Source: Gammaproteobacteria bacterium (lineage in GTDB: Bacteria > Pseudomonadota > Gammaproteobacteria > Pseudomonadales > Azotimanducaceae). From it: a stretch of 64,000 nucleotides of DNA. Position numbers and translations under genes: made by a program. The notes below the pieces were generated by a model, which made no database searches, was not told the origin of the DNA, and saw nothing but the letters and a program-made list of their open reading frames with translations. The stretch is taken from positions 124,001-188,000 of the forward strand of contig JAUIAV010000005.1 of NCBI GenBank assembly GCA_030425195.1, written 5' to 3'. This document shows, piece by piece, positions 38,091-46,348 of the stretch; the stretch's first letter is position 1; the number at the start of each line of letters is the position of its first letter.

Positions 38091-38176
38091 CGGCCGCAAC
38101 CCGCGTAAATACTGGGGCCGGAGACGATACTTTGCCGCTCCCGCAGGTGTCAAAGAGGACTCTGTGAGGAATTTCT

Positions 38177-38896
38177 GTGGATTATCCGGGCCCGGTTCCG
38201 GCGGACCGGGGGTTGCACCCGTGCCATCATCTGACCGTGATCGATAACCTCTGGCGATGTCTGTTCACCAGTCTGTGCGTGCTCTGCGACCAGGAAGTCC
38301 GCGGGCACAACGCCCGGCTGCAGCTGTGCCGCTGGTGTCTGGCCTCCCTGCCCTGGCTCTCCCGGCCGGATCTCGAGCTGCCCGGCATCGATCGCGCCTT
38401 CGCACCGCTGGCTTACGAAGGCGCGGCAAAAAACTGGGTTCTCGAGGCAAAGCATGCCGGCGGACTCGTCGCCGCACGCACCCTGGGCATCCTGCTGGCG
38501 GACACGCTGGCCGACGCCTATCCGTTCTCCTCCGAACGCCCGGAGCGGCTGATTCCCGTACCGCTGTCGTCCCGTCGTCTGCGCCGTCGGGGGCACAATC
38601 AGGCCGCCCTGCTCGCCGCGCCCGTCGCCAGGCGCCTTTCGGTCCCGATGGGTCGTCGTGACGTCCGCCGGATCAGACATACCCCCGTGCTCGCCGATCT
38701 GCCGCCCGGAAACCGGGTGGACGCCGTGCGCGGCGCTTTCACCGCCACGGCAGACCTGGTCGGAGCGCGGGTCGCCATCCTCGACGACGTGGTAACCACC
38801 GGCGCTACCGCAGGGGCCATGGCGCACGCACTGAGGGCGGCAGGCGCCCGGGAAGTCCACCTGTGGGCGGCTACCGCCGCCATACATCGCACCTGA
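38177..38896 (+). CDS. ComF family phosphoribosyltransferase-like protein
   Basis: This 239-residue protein has an N-terminal zinc finger (CVLCDQEV, then LCRWC), a central linker (YEGAAKNWVLEAKHAGG) and a C-terminal PRTase motif ARVAILDDVVTTGATAGAMA. Homologues support DNA uptake and transformation in naturally competent bacteria, but the gene is common in non-competent ones. The GTG start at 38177 has GAGGA 6 bp upstream; a GTG at 38237 is an alternative. No bioB-type neighbour is seen. Confidence 0.88.
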   Translation: MDYPGPVPADRGLHPCHHLTVIDNLWRCLFTSLCVLCDQEVRGHNARLQLCRWCLASLPWLSRPDLELPGIDRAFAPLAYEGAAKNWVLEAKHAGGLVAARTLGILLADTLADAYPFSSERPERLIPVPLSSRRLRRRGHNQAALLAAPVARRLSVPMGRRDVRRIRHTPVLADLPPGNRVDAVRGAFTATADLVGARVAILDDVVTTGATAGAMAHALRAAGAREVHLWAATAAIHRT

Positions 38897-38917
38897 TGCG
38901 CTGCTACACTCCGCGGC

Positions 38918-39916
38918 ATGTCCGACATCAACACGTCCGGCGCCGAAACGCCTTATGACGGCCTCTCTCCCGACCGCACGCTGGATGCAATGGAATCCGC
39001 CGGTTTCGAGCCCACCGGCGGTCTGCTGGCGCTCAACAGCTTCGAAAACCGGGTCTACCAGATTGAGCTCAACGACGGCGCTTTCGTGGTCGCGAAGTTT
39101 TACCGTCCCGGCCGCTGGACGGACGCGGCCATCCGCGAGGAGCACGCTTTCAGTCTGGAGCTGGTCGAACACGAGCTGCCTGTCGTTGCCCCGCTCCTCC
39201 GGGATGGCGAAACGCTGTTCGAGCACGAGGGTTTCCGCTTCGCCGTTTTCCCCCGCCAGGGGGGGTATCCACCCAATCTGGAGGACCCCGATACCTATAC
39301 CGTTCTGGCCCGGACGCTGGCCCGTATTCACGAGGTGGGTGCCGCCCGCCCGTTCGAGCACCGGGTGGCGCTGTCCTCGGAGCGCCTGGGACATCAGAGC
39401 CGCCGCTATCTGCTGGAGGAACGCTGGATCCCGCCCGAGATGGAACCGGCCTACGAGAGCATCACCGAGCATCTGCTGACGGAGATCGACCGCCGCCTGC
39501 CGGCCGGACCGTCAGGGCAGCGGATCCATGGCGACTGTCACATGGGGAACGTCCTCTGGCGCGGCGACACCCCCCACTTCGTGGATCTGGACGACTGCCA
39601 GACCGGCCCGGAAATCCAGGACCTGTGGATGCTGCTGTCCGGCGAGCACCACGAGCGCCAGGCCCAGCTCAACCGGCTGCTGGACGCCTACCTGCCCTTC
39701 CACGAGATCAGCCTGGCCACCCTGGATCTGATCGAGCCGCTGCGGACACTGAGGATCATGCATCACGCCGCCTGGCTGGCCAGGCGCTGGACCGATCCTG
39801 CCTTCCCCAGCGCCTTCCCCTGGTTCGACAGCGAACGCTACTGGTCGGGGCACGTGCTCGAGCTCCGGGAGCAGCAGGCCGCGCTGCAGGAACCGCCACT
39901 CGTCTATCTGGGCTGA
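38918..39916 (+). CDS. srkA: Stress response serine/threonine kinase SrkA (YihE)
   Basis: This 332-residue eukaryotic-like/APH-fold kinase protects against stress death in E. coli. It shows LNSFENRVYQIELNDGAFVVAKFYRPGRW, split here by its conserved Lys (VVAKFY), then RIHGDCHMGNVLW (catalytic Asp/Asn) and HFVDLDDCQTGPEIQDLWML (metal Asp). In E. coli it precedes dsbA; here comF is upstream and an acyltransferase is convergent. Confidence 0.92.
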   Translation: MSDINTSGAETPYDGLSPDRTLDAMESAGFEPTGGLLALNSFENRVYQIELNDGAFVVAKFYRPGRWTDAAIREEHAFSLELVEHELPVVAPLLRDGETLFEHEGFRFAVFPRQGGYPPNLEDPDTYTVLARTLARIHEVGAARPFEHRVALSSERLGHQSRRYLLEERWIPPEMEPAYESITEHLLTEIDRRLPAGPSGQRIHGDCHMGNVLWRGDTPHFVDLDDCQTGPEIQDLWMLLSGEHHERQAQLNRLLDAYLPFHEISLATLDLIEPLRTLRIMHHAAWLARRWTDPAFPSAFPWFDSERYWSGHVLELREQQAALQEPPLVYLG

Positions 39917-39936
39917 GATGAGGGCGCCACCGTCCG

Positions 39937-41106
39937 CTAAATCAGCACCGTTTCCCGACCCCCGGGCCGGGTTTCCAGCCCGATGCCGAGCTCGGCCCGG
40001 TTCCGGATCAGGTTGCCGTATCCGGCCAGCAGAAACGGCCGTTCGGCTTCCGGACATTCGGCCAGATGGGCATCGTATGCCGCCTTCACTTCCAGGACCC
40101 AGGGACCGGCTTCCGGAACCGGTCCGAAACCGAGCACGCGGGCGGCCTCCGCCTGGGTGGGATAGACCTTGAGACCACCGACAATTGCCCGGTCCAGGGC
40201 GGTGGCCAGGTCCTCCGCCGTCTCGTACGATCCCTGCATGGGCTGAGAAAAATGCACGTGCACCCGCCCTTTGAATCCGGTCATCCCCTCGATGATGCTG
40301 GCCAGGTCCTCGTTCGCCGCTTTCTGATAGCGGCCTTCCCGGCTGATCACCTCCAGCTCTCTGGCCTTGCGCCGGTCACAGGGATCGAGCTCGTAGGAAA
40401 TGGAAACCGGCACCAGAGCGATCTTCTCCAGCAGTTCGCCGAAGGTAGCCGCCTCCTTGCGCCAGGCGAGTGCCAGCATCTTCAGCAGCGCCGGTTCCGT
40501 GCGATCGAATCCGTCTTTCGACCGGCCTTCCCGCTGGGCGATCCAGACCGAGTCTCCACCGGTGAGGGTGTGCTGGATGTAGTGGGACGTCCGGGTGAGC
40601 GCCCGGTAGACGGCCCGCTTGCCGGTAACGCTCCGCTCGATCACGAAGCTCTTGTTCAGCCGCATGAGGTCGGTCGCCAGCGGCTCGGTGAACAGGTTGT
40701 CGCCTACCGCTGCCTCCGGGGTCGGGAATCCGGCCATGTGGACGCTGTAGTTCACCAGCCCGGTATCCATGATGATGTCCCGGTGATTGGACATGTAGAG
40801 ATAGGGTCTGCCCGCTTCGAGCCGGTCGAGACCGCTGACGGTGAGACCGGACACCGTGTTCCGCAGCAGGCGCGCGAAATAATGCGACAGAAAGAGCTGG
40901 AAATGCTCGATGGAATCGAAGTCGCGCGATTTCCATCCGATCACCGCCCGGGCCAGGCTTCTGGCAAGCCAAGGTGCAACCTTCGCCAGACCCGGGGTCA
41001 CCAGACGGGAAGCGCTGTCCACCACCCGGGCGTCATTGCGCCAGCGGGCGACCACCTCGGGGACCTCTTCGTCCCGATACGGGCGGATGGCGTCGAATTC
41101 CTGCAT
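39937..41106 (-). CDS. PlsC-like acyltransferase family protein
   Basis: This 389-residue protein has the acyltransferase signature YMSNHRDIIMDTGLVNY (NHxxxxD), a second block SFVIERSVTGKRAVY, and IAQREGRSKDGFDRTEP like the EGTRS motif of glycerolipid acyltransferases. An N-terminal region of about 80 residues and a C-terminal extension distinguish it from PlsC. No clear TM helix is seen, so it may bind the membrane peripherally. Substrate unknown. It is divergent from the GNAT at 41181. Confidence 0.8.
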   Translation of the reverse strand: MQEFDAIRPYRDEEVPEVVARWRNDARVVDSASRLVTPGLAKVAPWLARSLARAVIGWKSRDFDSIEHFQLFLSHYFARLLRNTVSGLTVSGLDRLEAGRPYLYMSNHRDIIMDTGLVNYSVHMAGFPTPEAAVGDNLFTEPLATDLMRLNKSFVIERSVTGKRAVYRALTRTSHYIQHTLTGGDSVWIAQREGRSKDGFDRTEPALLKMLALAWRKEAATFGELLEKIALVPVSISYELDPCDRRKARELEVISREGRYQKAANEDLASIIEGMTGFKGRVHVHFSQPMQGSYETAEDLATALDRAIVGGLKVYPTQAEAARVLGFGPVPEAGPWVLEVKAAYDAHLAECPEAERPFLLAGYGNLIRNRAELGIGLETRPGGRETVLI

Positions 41107-41180
41107 GCGGGCACGTTAGCGGCTATTCCTGAGAAAACAAGCTCGGCCTGCGCGGGGGAACTGAGGCTAAACTGGCGCTC

Positions 41181-41669
41181 ATGCACCTGCGCCAGGCCAC
41201 CGTGGAAGACCTGCCGGCACTGACCCGGATCTACAATCACTACGTGGAGCACTCCCATGCGACCTTCGACGTGGGCGCGTTCCACGTCGACGAACGCCTG
41301 CCCTGGTTCGATCAGTTCGATGGCCGCCGCTACCAGTGCTGGCTGGCTTCGGACGACACAGGCGTGCTCGGCTATGCCTGCTCCATGCCGTTCAAGGCGA
41401 AGGCCGCCTATCAGACATCCGTGGAAGTGAGCGTCTATGTCGCGGACCACATCCACCGTCGGGGCATTGGTGCCACCCTGTACGACAGGCTGCTGCCGGC
41501 TCTGGAAGCGGAGGACCTGCACCGGGCCTACGCGGGCATCGCCCAGCCGAACGAGGCTTCCATGCGGCTCCACGAGCGGTTCGGGTTCCAGCAGGCTGCC
41601 CACTACCGGGAAGTGGGACGCAAGTTCGATCGGTACTGGGACGTGATCTGGCTGGAGCGGGCGCTCTAG
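41181..41669 (+). CDS. GNAT acetyltransferase, phosphinothricin/methionine-sulfoximine type
   Basis: This 162-residue protein resembles the YncA/Pat subgroup of GNATs, which N-acetylate methionine sulfoximine or phosphinothricin. It has IRxATxxDL-like LRQATVEDLPALTRIYNHYV, VSVYVADHIHRRGIGATLYDRLL (acetyl-CoA loop RRGIG) and NEASMRLHERFGF followed by REVGRKFDRYWDVIWLER. The last 4 bp overlap the end of the convergent TauE/SafE gene. Confidence 0.82.
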   Translation: MHLRQATVEDLPALTRIYNHYVEHSHATFDVGAFHVDERLPWFDQFDGRRYQCWLASDDTGVLGYACSMPFKAKAAYQTSVEVSVYVADHIHRRGIGATLYDRLLPALEAEDLHRAYAGIAQPNEASMRLHERFGFQQAAHYREVGRKFDRYWDVIWLERAL

Positions 41670-42460
41670 AGCGCCGCCAGGACGACGGGTGCGTTGCTCG
41701 AGAGGATCCACACCCCCATCAGCAGCAGCAGTCCGAAGGCCGCCTGCTTCATGGTCGCCTCGGATACCGGCGGCGGCAGCTCTCTGCCGAGCCAGGTGCC
41801 GAGAACGACCAGGGGGACGGCCACCGCGGAGAGCGTGAGCACCTCCGTCGTCAGACCGCCCTGAACCCCCACCACCACCGTTCTCGTGGCTGTGGTCAGC
41901 GCGAACGAGCAGAGCAGTGTGGCCCGGATGATGGCGAGCGCCAGCGGTTGACGGTAGTTGAACCAGCCCATGATGGGACCGGAAGCGGAAAACATGCCCC
42001 CGATGATGCCGCCGGCGATACCGGCCGACAGACAGGCCCAGTTGGGCGAAGGCTCGGACAGCGGCCGGGGCTTGAGCATCATGGACAGGCTGCCCAGGGT
42101 GATGAACAGCCCGAGCAGCAGCCCGAGGACGGCCTCCGCATCCCGGTCGAGCCGGTTGAGAATCCAGACGCCTACGCCGATGGCCGGCATCTGTCCCGCT
42201 GCCAGCCACAGAAAGATCCGCCGGTCGATGTGCTGGGTATGGCCTTTCAGAGCCACCGCCACGTTCACCATGGTGATCAGACTCGCCGACGCCGCCAGCA
42301 CCGGCAGACTGATGACACCGCTCGCGCTCACCACCGCGATCAGAATGAGGCCCATGGCAAAGCCGGACACCGACTGTACGTAGCTGCCCACGAAAACGGC
42401 CCCGAGAAAGATCATCCAGCCTGCGCCATCCATGGGCGCGGCAGTATACTGGCTGCTCAT
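41666..42460 (-). CDS. TauE/SafE family sulfite/organosulfonate exporter
   Basis: This 264-residue membrane protein has seven to eight TM segments and the two-half structure of the TauE/SafE family (FLGAVFVGSYVQSVSGFAMG; CLSAGIAGGIIGGMFSASGP). Members export sulfite, sulfoacetate or related anions. No sulfur catabolic gene is next to it, so the substrate is open. The start may be ATG 42460 or 42433. It is divergent from the SDR at 42484, with only 23 bp between starts. Confidence 0.82.
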   Translation of the reverse strand: MSSQYTAAPMDGAGWMIFLGAVFVGSYVQSVSGFAMGLILIAVVSASGVISLPVLAASASLITMVNVAVALKGHTQHIDRRIFLWLAAGQMPAIGVGVWILNRLDRDAEAVLGLLLGLFITLGSLSMMLKPRPLSEPSPNWACLSAGIAGGIIGGMFSASGPIMGWFNYRQPLALAIIRATLLCSFALTTATRTVVVGVQGGLTTEVLTLSAVAVPLVVLGTWLGRELPPPVSEATMKQAAFGLLLLMGVWILSSNAPVVLAAL

Positions 42461-42483
42461 CGAGGGTCTCGGGGAATTTGCGT

Positions 42484-43260
42484 ATGGATCTCGGTCTTAC
42501 CGGCAGCACCGTGCTCGTCACCGGCAGTTATCGCGGCACCGGACAGATCATGGCCCGGGCCTTTCTGGACGAGGGAGCCGAGGTCTGGGTGCACGGGCTC
42601 GAACCGGGGCAGGCCGAGGCAGCGGTGGAGGAGCTCGGCGGCGGCCGGCCCGTCACCGGTGACATCCGAACCGAATCCGGAACCGACGAACTGATCGAAG
42701 CGCTCGAAGACCGGACCCCGGATGTGCTGGTCAACAACTACGGCGCAGCGGAGCGCGGCCGCTGGGTGAGCTCTCCGAGCGAGGACTGGATCGCCGCCTA
42801 CCAGCTGAACGTGCTGTCAGCCGCCCGTCTGATCAATCACTGCCTGCCAGCCATGCGCGCAGCCGACCGGGCCCGGATCATCAACCTGGGTACCGTGGGA
42901 TCCACCCGCCCGAATTCGAAGAACCCGCAGTACTACGCCGCGAAGGGTGCGCTGGCCACCATGACGGTGAGCCTGGCGAAGGAGGTCGCCGGGACGAACA
43001 TCCGCGTCAATCTGATCTCTCCCGGGCTGATCCTGACGCCGGAAGTTCAGGCCGCCTATCTCGAAACGGGCGCTCGAAAGGGCTGGGGCACCACCTGGGA
43101 AGACGTGGAGCCGCATGTTGCCAGAGACATTCCCATCGGCCGCATCGTCACACGGGAAGAAGTCGCGGCGCTGGTGGTTTTCCTGGCGAGCCCTCTGGCC
43201 GACGGTATCCACGGCCAGAACATCCGCGTCGACGGCGGTGCCCTGGACATCGTCACGTGA
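42484..43260 (+). CDS. Short-chain dehydrogenase/reductase
   Basis: This 258-residue SDR has a modified Rossmann loop VLVTGSYRGTGQIMARAF (TGxxxGxG kept), VLVNNYGAAERG, INLGTVGSTRPN (catalytic Ser position replaced by Thr/Gly-rich context) and YYAAKGALATMTVSLAKE with Tyr and Lys. The ATG at 42484 with upstream GGGGA is preferred to a TTG at 42478. It starts a seven-gene plus-strand operon ending with the GFA-ArsC gene. Substrate unknown. Confidence 0.85.
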   Translation: MDLGLTGSTVLVTGSYRGTGQIMARAFLDEGAEVWVHGLEPGQAEAAVEELGGGRPVTGDIRTESGTDELIEALEDRTPDVLVNNYGAAERGRWVSSPSEDWIAAYQLNVLSAARLINHCLPAMRAADRARIINLGTVGSTRPNSKNPQYYAAKGALATMTVSLAKEVAGTNIRVNLISPGLILTPEVQAAYLETGARKGWGTTWEDVEPHVARDIPIGRIVTREEVAALVVFLASPLADGIHGQNIRVDGGALDIVT

Positions 43261-43607
43261 ATCTCAACCGGCCAGTCCCCCGGCTGATCGGTCTCGCCAC
43301 CGTGCTCGTCTGTCTCGCCCTTTACGACCCGGACGGCACCACCGCCCTGCAGCGACTGCTGCTGCCGCTGCTGATGGCTGCCGGTGCCTGGGCGCTGGTA
43401 CAGAATCTGGCGGCCGTGGCTCTGACCGTGGCCGTGCTGGGTGTCATTCACCTGAACCTGGACGGCGGTGACTGGATCGACCGCGTCGCCTGGCCCGTGC
43501 TTACGCTGGCCGCCACGGGCGTTTGTCTGGCCATTCTGATCCGCCGGTTCCGTGCCCGGATCGCGGCGACACACGAAGCCCGCTGGGCGGACCGGCGGGA
43601 CCCATGA
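43257..43607 (+). CDS. Hypothetical small membrane protein
   Basis: This 116-residue protein has about three or four TM helices (LIGLATVLVCLALY, LLLPLLMAAGAWALVQNL, VALTVAVLGVIHLNL, VLTLAATGVCLAILIRR) and a basic C-terminal tail. It starts with GTG overlapping the upstream SDR stop, and its end overlaps the next SDR start by 4 bp, so translation is coupled on both sides. No family is recognised. Confidence 0.65.
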   Translation: MNLNRPVPRLIGLATVLVCLALYDPDGTTALQRLLLPLLMAAGAWALVQNLAAVALTVAVLGVIHLNLDGGDWIDRVAWPVLTLAATGVCLAILIRRFRARIAATHEARWADRRDP

Positions 43608-44488
43608 GCGCGCCCGTCTGCCTGATCACAGGCACCACCAGCGGCATAGGACGGGAGACCGCCCAGGCTCTGGCGGCGGACGGCTATCAGCTCGTGATGG
43701 CCTGCCGGGATGAGATCCGGGCCGGAGAACTCCGGCGGGCCCTGATCGAGGAGTCGGGAAACGAGGCCATCGACGTGCTCCGTTGCGATCTTTCGAGCCT
43801 GGCTTCCGTGCGGCGGGCCGTTGCCGAGTTCCGATCGCGTCATGATCGGCTGGATCTGCTCATCAACAACGCCGGCACCATGACGACCCGTTTTCAGAGA
43901 TCGGCGGATGGCCTCGAGCTCACGCTGGCTGCCAACTATCTGGGCCCATGGCTGCTCACCCGCCTTCTGCTGGATCCGCTGCTGGCCGCAGCTCCCGCCC
44001 GGATCGTCACAGTGGCCTCCGCCGTCCACCTGCGGGGCAGCATCGACCCCACGACCCTGAGAACCGAGCAGGGCAGAGGCTACAGCGGGCTGGCTGCCTA
44101 CGCCCGCTCCAAGCTCGGCAACGTCATGGCGACCCTGAGCCAGGCGGAGAAACTGGAAGGCACCGGCATCACCGCGAACTGTCTGCATCCCGGCGTGGTG
44201 AGCACCAACATCACGGGTGACACCAACGCACTGCTCCGGCTGGGTATGAAGCTGATCTCACCCCTGATTCTCAGCGAGGCTCGCGGTGCCGCAACCTCTC
44301 TGCATCTGGCCCGGGATCCGTCTCTGTCCGGCACCAGCGGCTGTTATTTCGATGAGCATCAGGCGATTGCCGAACCGGCTGAGACCGCGCGGGACCGGGG
44401 GGAGCGCGAAGCACTCTGGGTCTGGTCCAGCCGCTTCTGCGATCTGCCTCCGGCCTGGCCGGACACTGCACGGCGGAAAAACACGTGA
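43604..44488 (+). CDS. Short-chain dehydrogenase, retinol-dehydrogenase/oxidoreductase type
   Basis: This 294-residue SDR has LITGTTSGIGRETAQALA, NNAGTMTTRFQRSADGLELT, VTVASAVHL (catalytic Ser) and YARSKLGNVMATLSQ (Tyr, Lys). The length and the ADGLELTLAANYLGPWLLT segment resemble the RDH/WWOX-like subgroup acting on lipophilic alcohols or ketones. The ATG at 43604 overlaps the previous stop (ATGA). It is the third gene of the operon. Confidence 0.85.
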   Translation: MSAPVCLITGTTSGIGRETAQALAADGYQLVMACRDEIRAGELRRALIEESGNEAIDVLRCDLSSLASVRRAVAEFRSRHDRLDLLINNAGTMTTRFQRSADGLELTLAANYLGPWLLTRLLLDPLLAAAPARIVTVASAVHLRGSIDPTTLRTEQGRGYSGLAAYARSKLGNVMATLSQAEKLEGTGITANCLHPGVVSTNITGDTNALLRLGMKLISPLILSEARGAATSLHLARDPSLSGTSGCYFDEHQAIAEPAETARDRGEREALWVWSSRFCDLPPAWPDTARRKNT

Positions 44489-44796
44489 ACGACCCGGAAC
44501 ACCCTCTGCTGAAAGCCTCCCGGATCGAAGCCGGAGCGCGCCGATTGAGCGAACTGACCGGTCTGTCCCGGATCCGAATGGAGATGCGGACGCTGGCACC
44601 TACCGAAACGCTTTCTCTCGACGCGTCGGGAGAGCAGTTTCTCTACGTGCTGGATGGCAGCGGGACCGTGATGGCGGCCGACGAGCCGCTGACCATCGGG
44701 ACCGGTGACTTCCTGGCATTGAACGCGGGCGAGCGGGCGGTCATTCGGGCCGAAAGCACGTTGACCGTGCTCACAGGAGGACTATCCTCGGCCTGA
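44485..44796 (+). CDS. Small cupin-domain protein
   Basis: This 103-residue single cupin barrel has LSLDASGEQFLYVLDGSGTV and LTIGTGDFLALNAGERAVI, matching cupin motifs 1 and 2 in layout. The usual metal-binding His residues are missing (no HxH in motif 1), so it may be a non-metal cupin. It starts with GTG coupled to the SDR stop (GTGA). Function unknown. Confidence 0.65.
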   Translation: MNDPEHPLLKASRIEAGARRLSELTGLSRIRMEMRTLAPTETLSLDASGEQFLYVLDGSGTVMAADEPLTIGTGDFLALNAGERAVIRAESTLTVLTGGLSSA

Positions 44797-44825
44797 GTGT
44801 CAGCATGCGCCCGGGAGGTCGAGGC

Positions 44826-45086
44826 ATGGAAGGACTCACCAATCACGAGATCACCGTCTGTCTGAAGGGCGGCGCCATTCTCGGGCCGTTCAAGGCCACC
44901 TGGAGCAAGGAGATCGTCAGCGACGTACGGGAGCTGACCAAGGAGTACGATGCCTACCTCCAGGGTGCAGAACAGAAGCGTTTCAAATACCACCTGCACG
45001 ATCAGGAACGACGGCTCTCACATACGCTGATCCTGAAATTCGACCAGATCACGGCCATCTACGACCGGGTCGAGCTCGCAGACTGA
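44826..45086 (+). CDS. Hypothetical protein of 86 residues
   Basis: The ATG at 44826 follows GGAGG with 8-bp spacing, which favours it over an upstream in-frame ATG at 44805. The protein is soluble, mixed charge, with a predicted beta-rich start (NHEITVCLKGGAILGPFKATW) broken by a basic/acidic helix and an ending LILKFDQITAIYDRVELAD. No known domain is recognised. Its good ribosome site and position inside the operon support it as real. Confidence 0.6.
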   Translation: MEGLTNHEITVCLKGGAILGPFKATWSKEIVSDVRELTKEYDAYLQGAEQKRFKYHLHDQERRLSHTLILKFDQITAIYDRVELAD

Positions 45087-45141
45087 GCGGTTCACCGTTT
45101 TCCGCATTGCTCTCGGTGAGAACCCTCGGTCAGAATAGGGT

Positions 45142-45435
45142 ATGGGCAAGACCACGGCAGCCAGGAACGAGCTGGGGCCTCTGCTGGAGGCGCTGATCGT
45201 TCAACTCGACGGCGAAGGCGCCATGACGCAGCGTGCCCATTTCGAGCGTATCCGCCGTTCCCTTTACCACGCGCGCACGGACAGCGATCTGGCCAGACCG
45301 ATTCTCGCTCTGTCCACCAGCACGGCCTATGGCTTCAAGTTCTCGAACGACGCGGACGCGCTGATCAATCGCATCATCGAGAAGGTCGCGGAGCTGGAGG
45401 TCGATACCGCGCCCCGCCCCCCGAAGCCGCACTGA
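45142..45435 (+). CDS. Hypothetical protein of 97 residues
   Basis: This is a small soluble, mainly helical protein: NELGPLLEALIVQLDGEGAM, then a basic helix (RAHFERIRRSL), a short conserved-looking stretch ILALSTSTAYGFKFSN and an amphipathic helix (ALINRIIEKVAELEV). No domain is recognised. It lies 55 bp after the previous gene and 8 bp before the GFA-ArsC gene. Confidence 0.55.
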   Translation: MGKTTAARNELGPLLEALIVQLDGEGAMTQRAHFERIRRSLYHARTDSDLARPILALSTSTAYGFKFSNDADALINRIIEKVAELEVDTAPRPPKPH

Positions 45436-45443
45436 GCCGGACG

Positions 45444-46295
45444 ATGACCGCAGCGGACACAGGACGATGTCTGTGCGGCCACTACCGCTACCGGGTGGAG
45501 GCGCCGCCGCTGTGGGTGGCTTACTGTCACTGTGAATCCTGCCGCCGTGCCACCGGATCACCAGCACCCTGCTACACCGGCTTCCCGGAGCATGCGGTGC
45601 ACTTCGATCCGGCACCTCCGCCCACGTTCGCCTCCAGCCCGCCGGTCCGGCGATCATTCTGCGAGCACTGCGGCACGCCGCTGTCCTACGCGGCTGAATT
45701 CTTTCCGGGCGAGCTCCACCTCTTCCGCAGCAATTTCGAACGGCCCGGGGCGTATGAGCCGACCCGGCACGTGCTGTTCAACGAGCACGAAGCGGATTTC
45801 GACATCCACGACGATCTGCCCCGCTACGGAACCGAGCCCGGCAGGATCATCGCCTGGGGACCCCGACCCGCCTTGCGGGTGCTCTTCCTCTGCAGGCAGA
45901 ACTCGGCCCGCAGCATCCTGGCCGAGGCCATTCTGAATCTGAGAAAGGCACGTCTGGGCGACCGTCGAGTGAGGGCGCACAGTGCCGGCAGCGAACCCGC
46001 CGGCGAGATAGATCCCGGAGCCCTGGCGCTGCTGTCACCGCACCGGTACCGGCTGGACCGGGCCCGCAGCAGATCCTGGGACTTCTTCACGACGGACGAG
46101 GCGCCCACCATCGACTGGGTCATCACGCTCTGTGACGAGGTGGCGGCAGAACCCTGCCCCGCCTTTCCCGGCGATGCCGGGCGGCGTCACTGGGGGCTGC
46201 CCGACCCGGCCACGGGTGCCGCGACTTTCGAAGACACCTGGGCCGCCATCGAACAGCGGGTGGACGGGTTTCTCGAGGAACTGGGAGCCCGCTGA
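45444..46295 (+). CDS. GFA-domain / arsenate reductase (LMW-PTP fold) fusion protein
   Basis: This 283-residue protein joins two domains. Residues 1-130 are a GFA/Mss4-like zinc domain with CLCG (9-12), YCHCESCRR (28-33) and FCEHCGTPL (73-76). Residues about 144-283 are an ArsC-type low-molecular-weight phosphatase fold: P-loop LCRQNSARS (Cys150 to Ser157, CX5RS), the redox Cys pair in ITLCDEVAAEPCP, and HWGLPDPA with the general acid Asp. Arsenate reductases of this type use thioredoxin or a thiol. No ars operon is nearby. The linkage is unusual, and the frame is continuous. Confidence 0.8.
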   Translation: MTAADTGRCLCGHYRYRVEAPPLWVAYCHCESCRRATGSPAPCYTGFPEHAVHFDPAPPPTFASSPPVRRSFCEHCGTPLSYAAEFFPGELHLFRSNFERPGAYEPTRHVLFNEHEADFDIHDDLPRYGTEPGRIIAWGPRPALRVLFLCRQNSARSILAEAILNLRKARLGDRRVRAHSAGSEPAGEIDPGALALLSPHRYRLDRARSRSWDFFTTDEAPTIDWVITLCDEVAAEPCPAFPGDAGRRHWGLPDPATGAATFEDTWAAIEQRVDGFLEELGAR

Positions 46296-46348
46296 GCGCC
46301 TCCCGTTTCAGCAGACTCCCGGCTGCCCGCAGATCCTGAGCGGTCTTC

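Noticed and set aside
34785-38108. Long plus-strand open frames (458 and 614 codons) across the two acyl-CoA dehydrogenases
   Set aside because: They are shadows of the minus-strand genes. The translations are low-complexity, without motifs.
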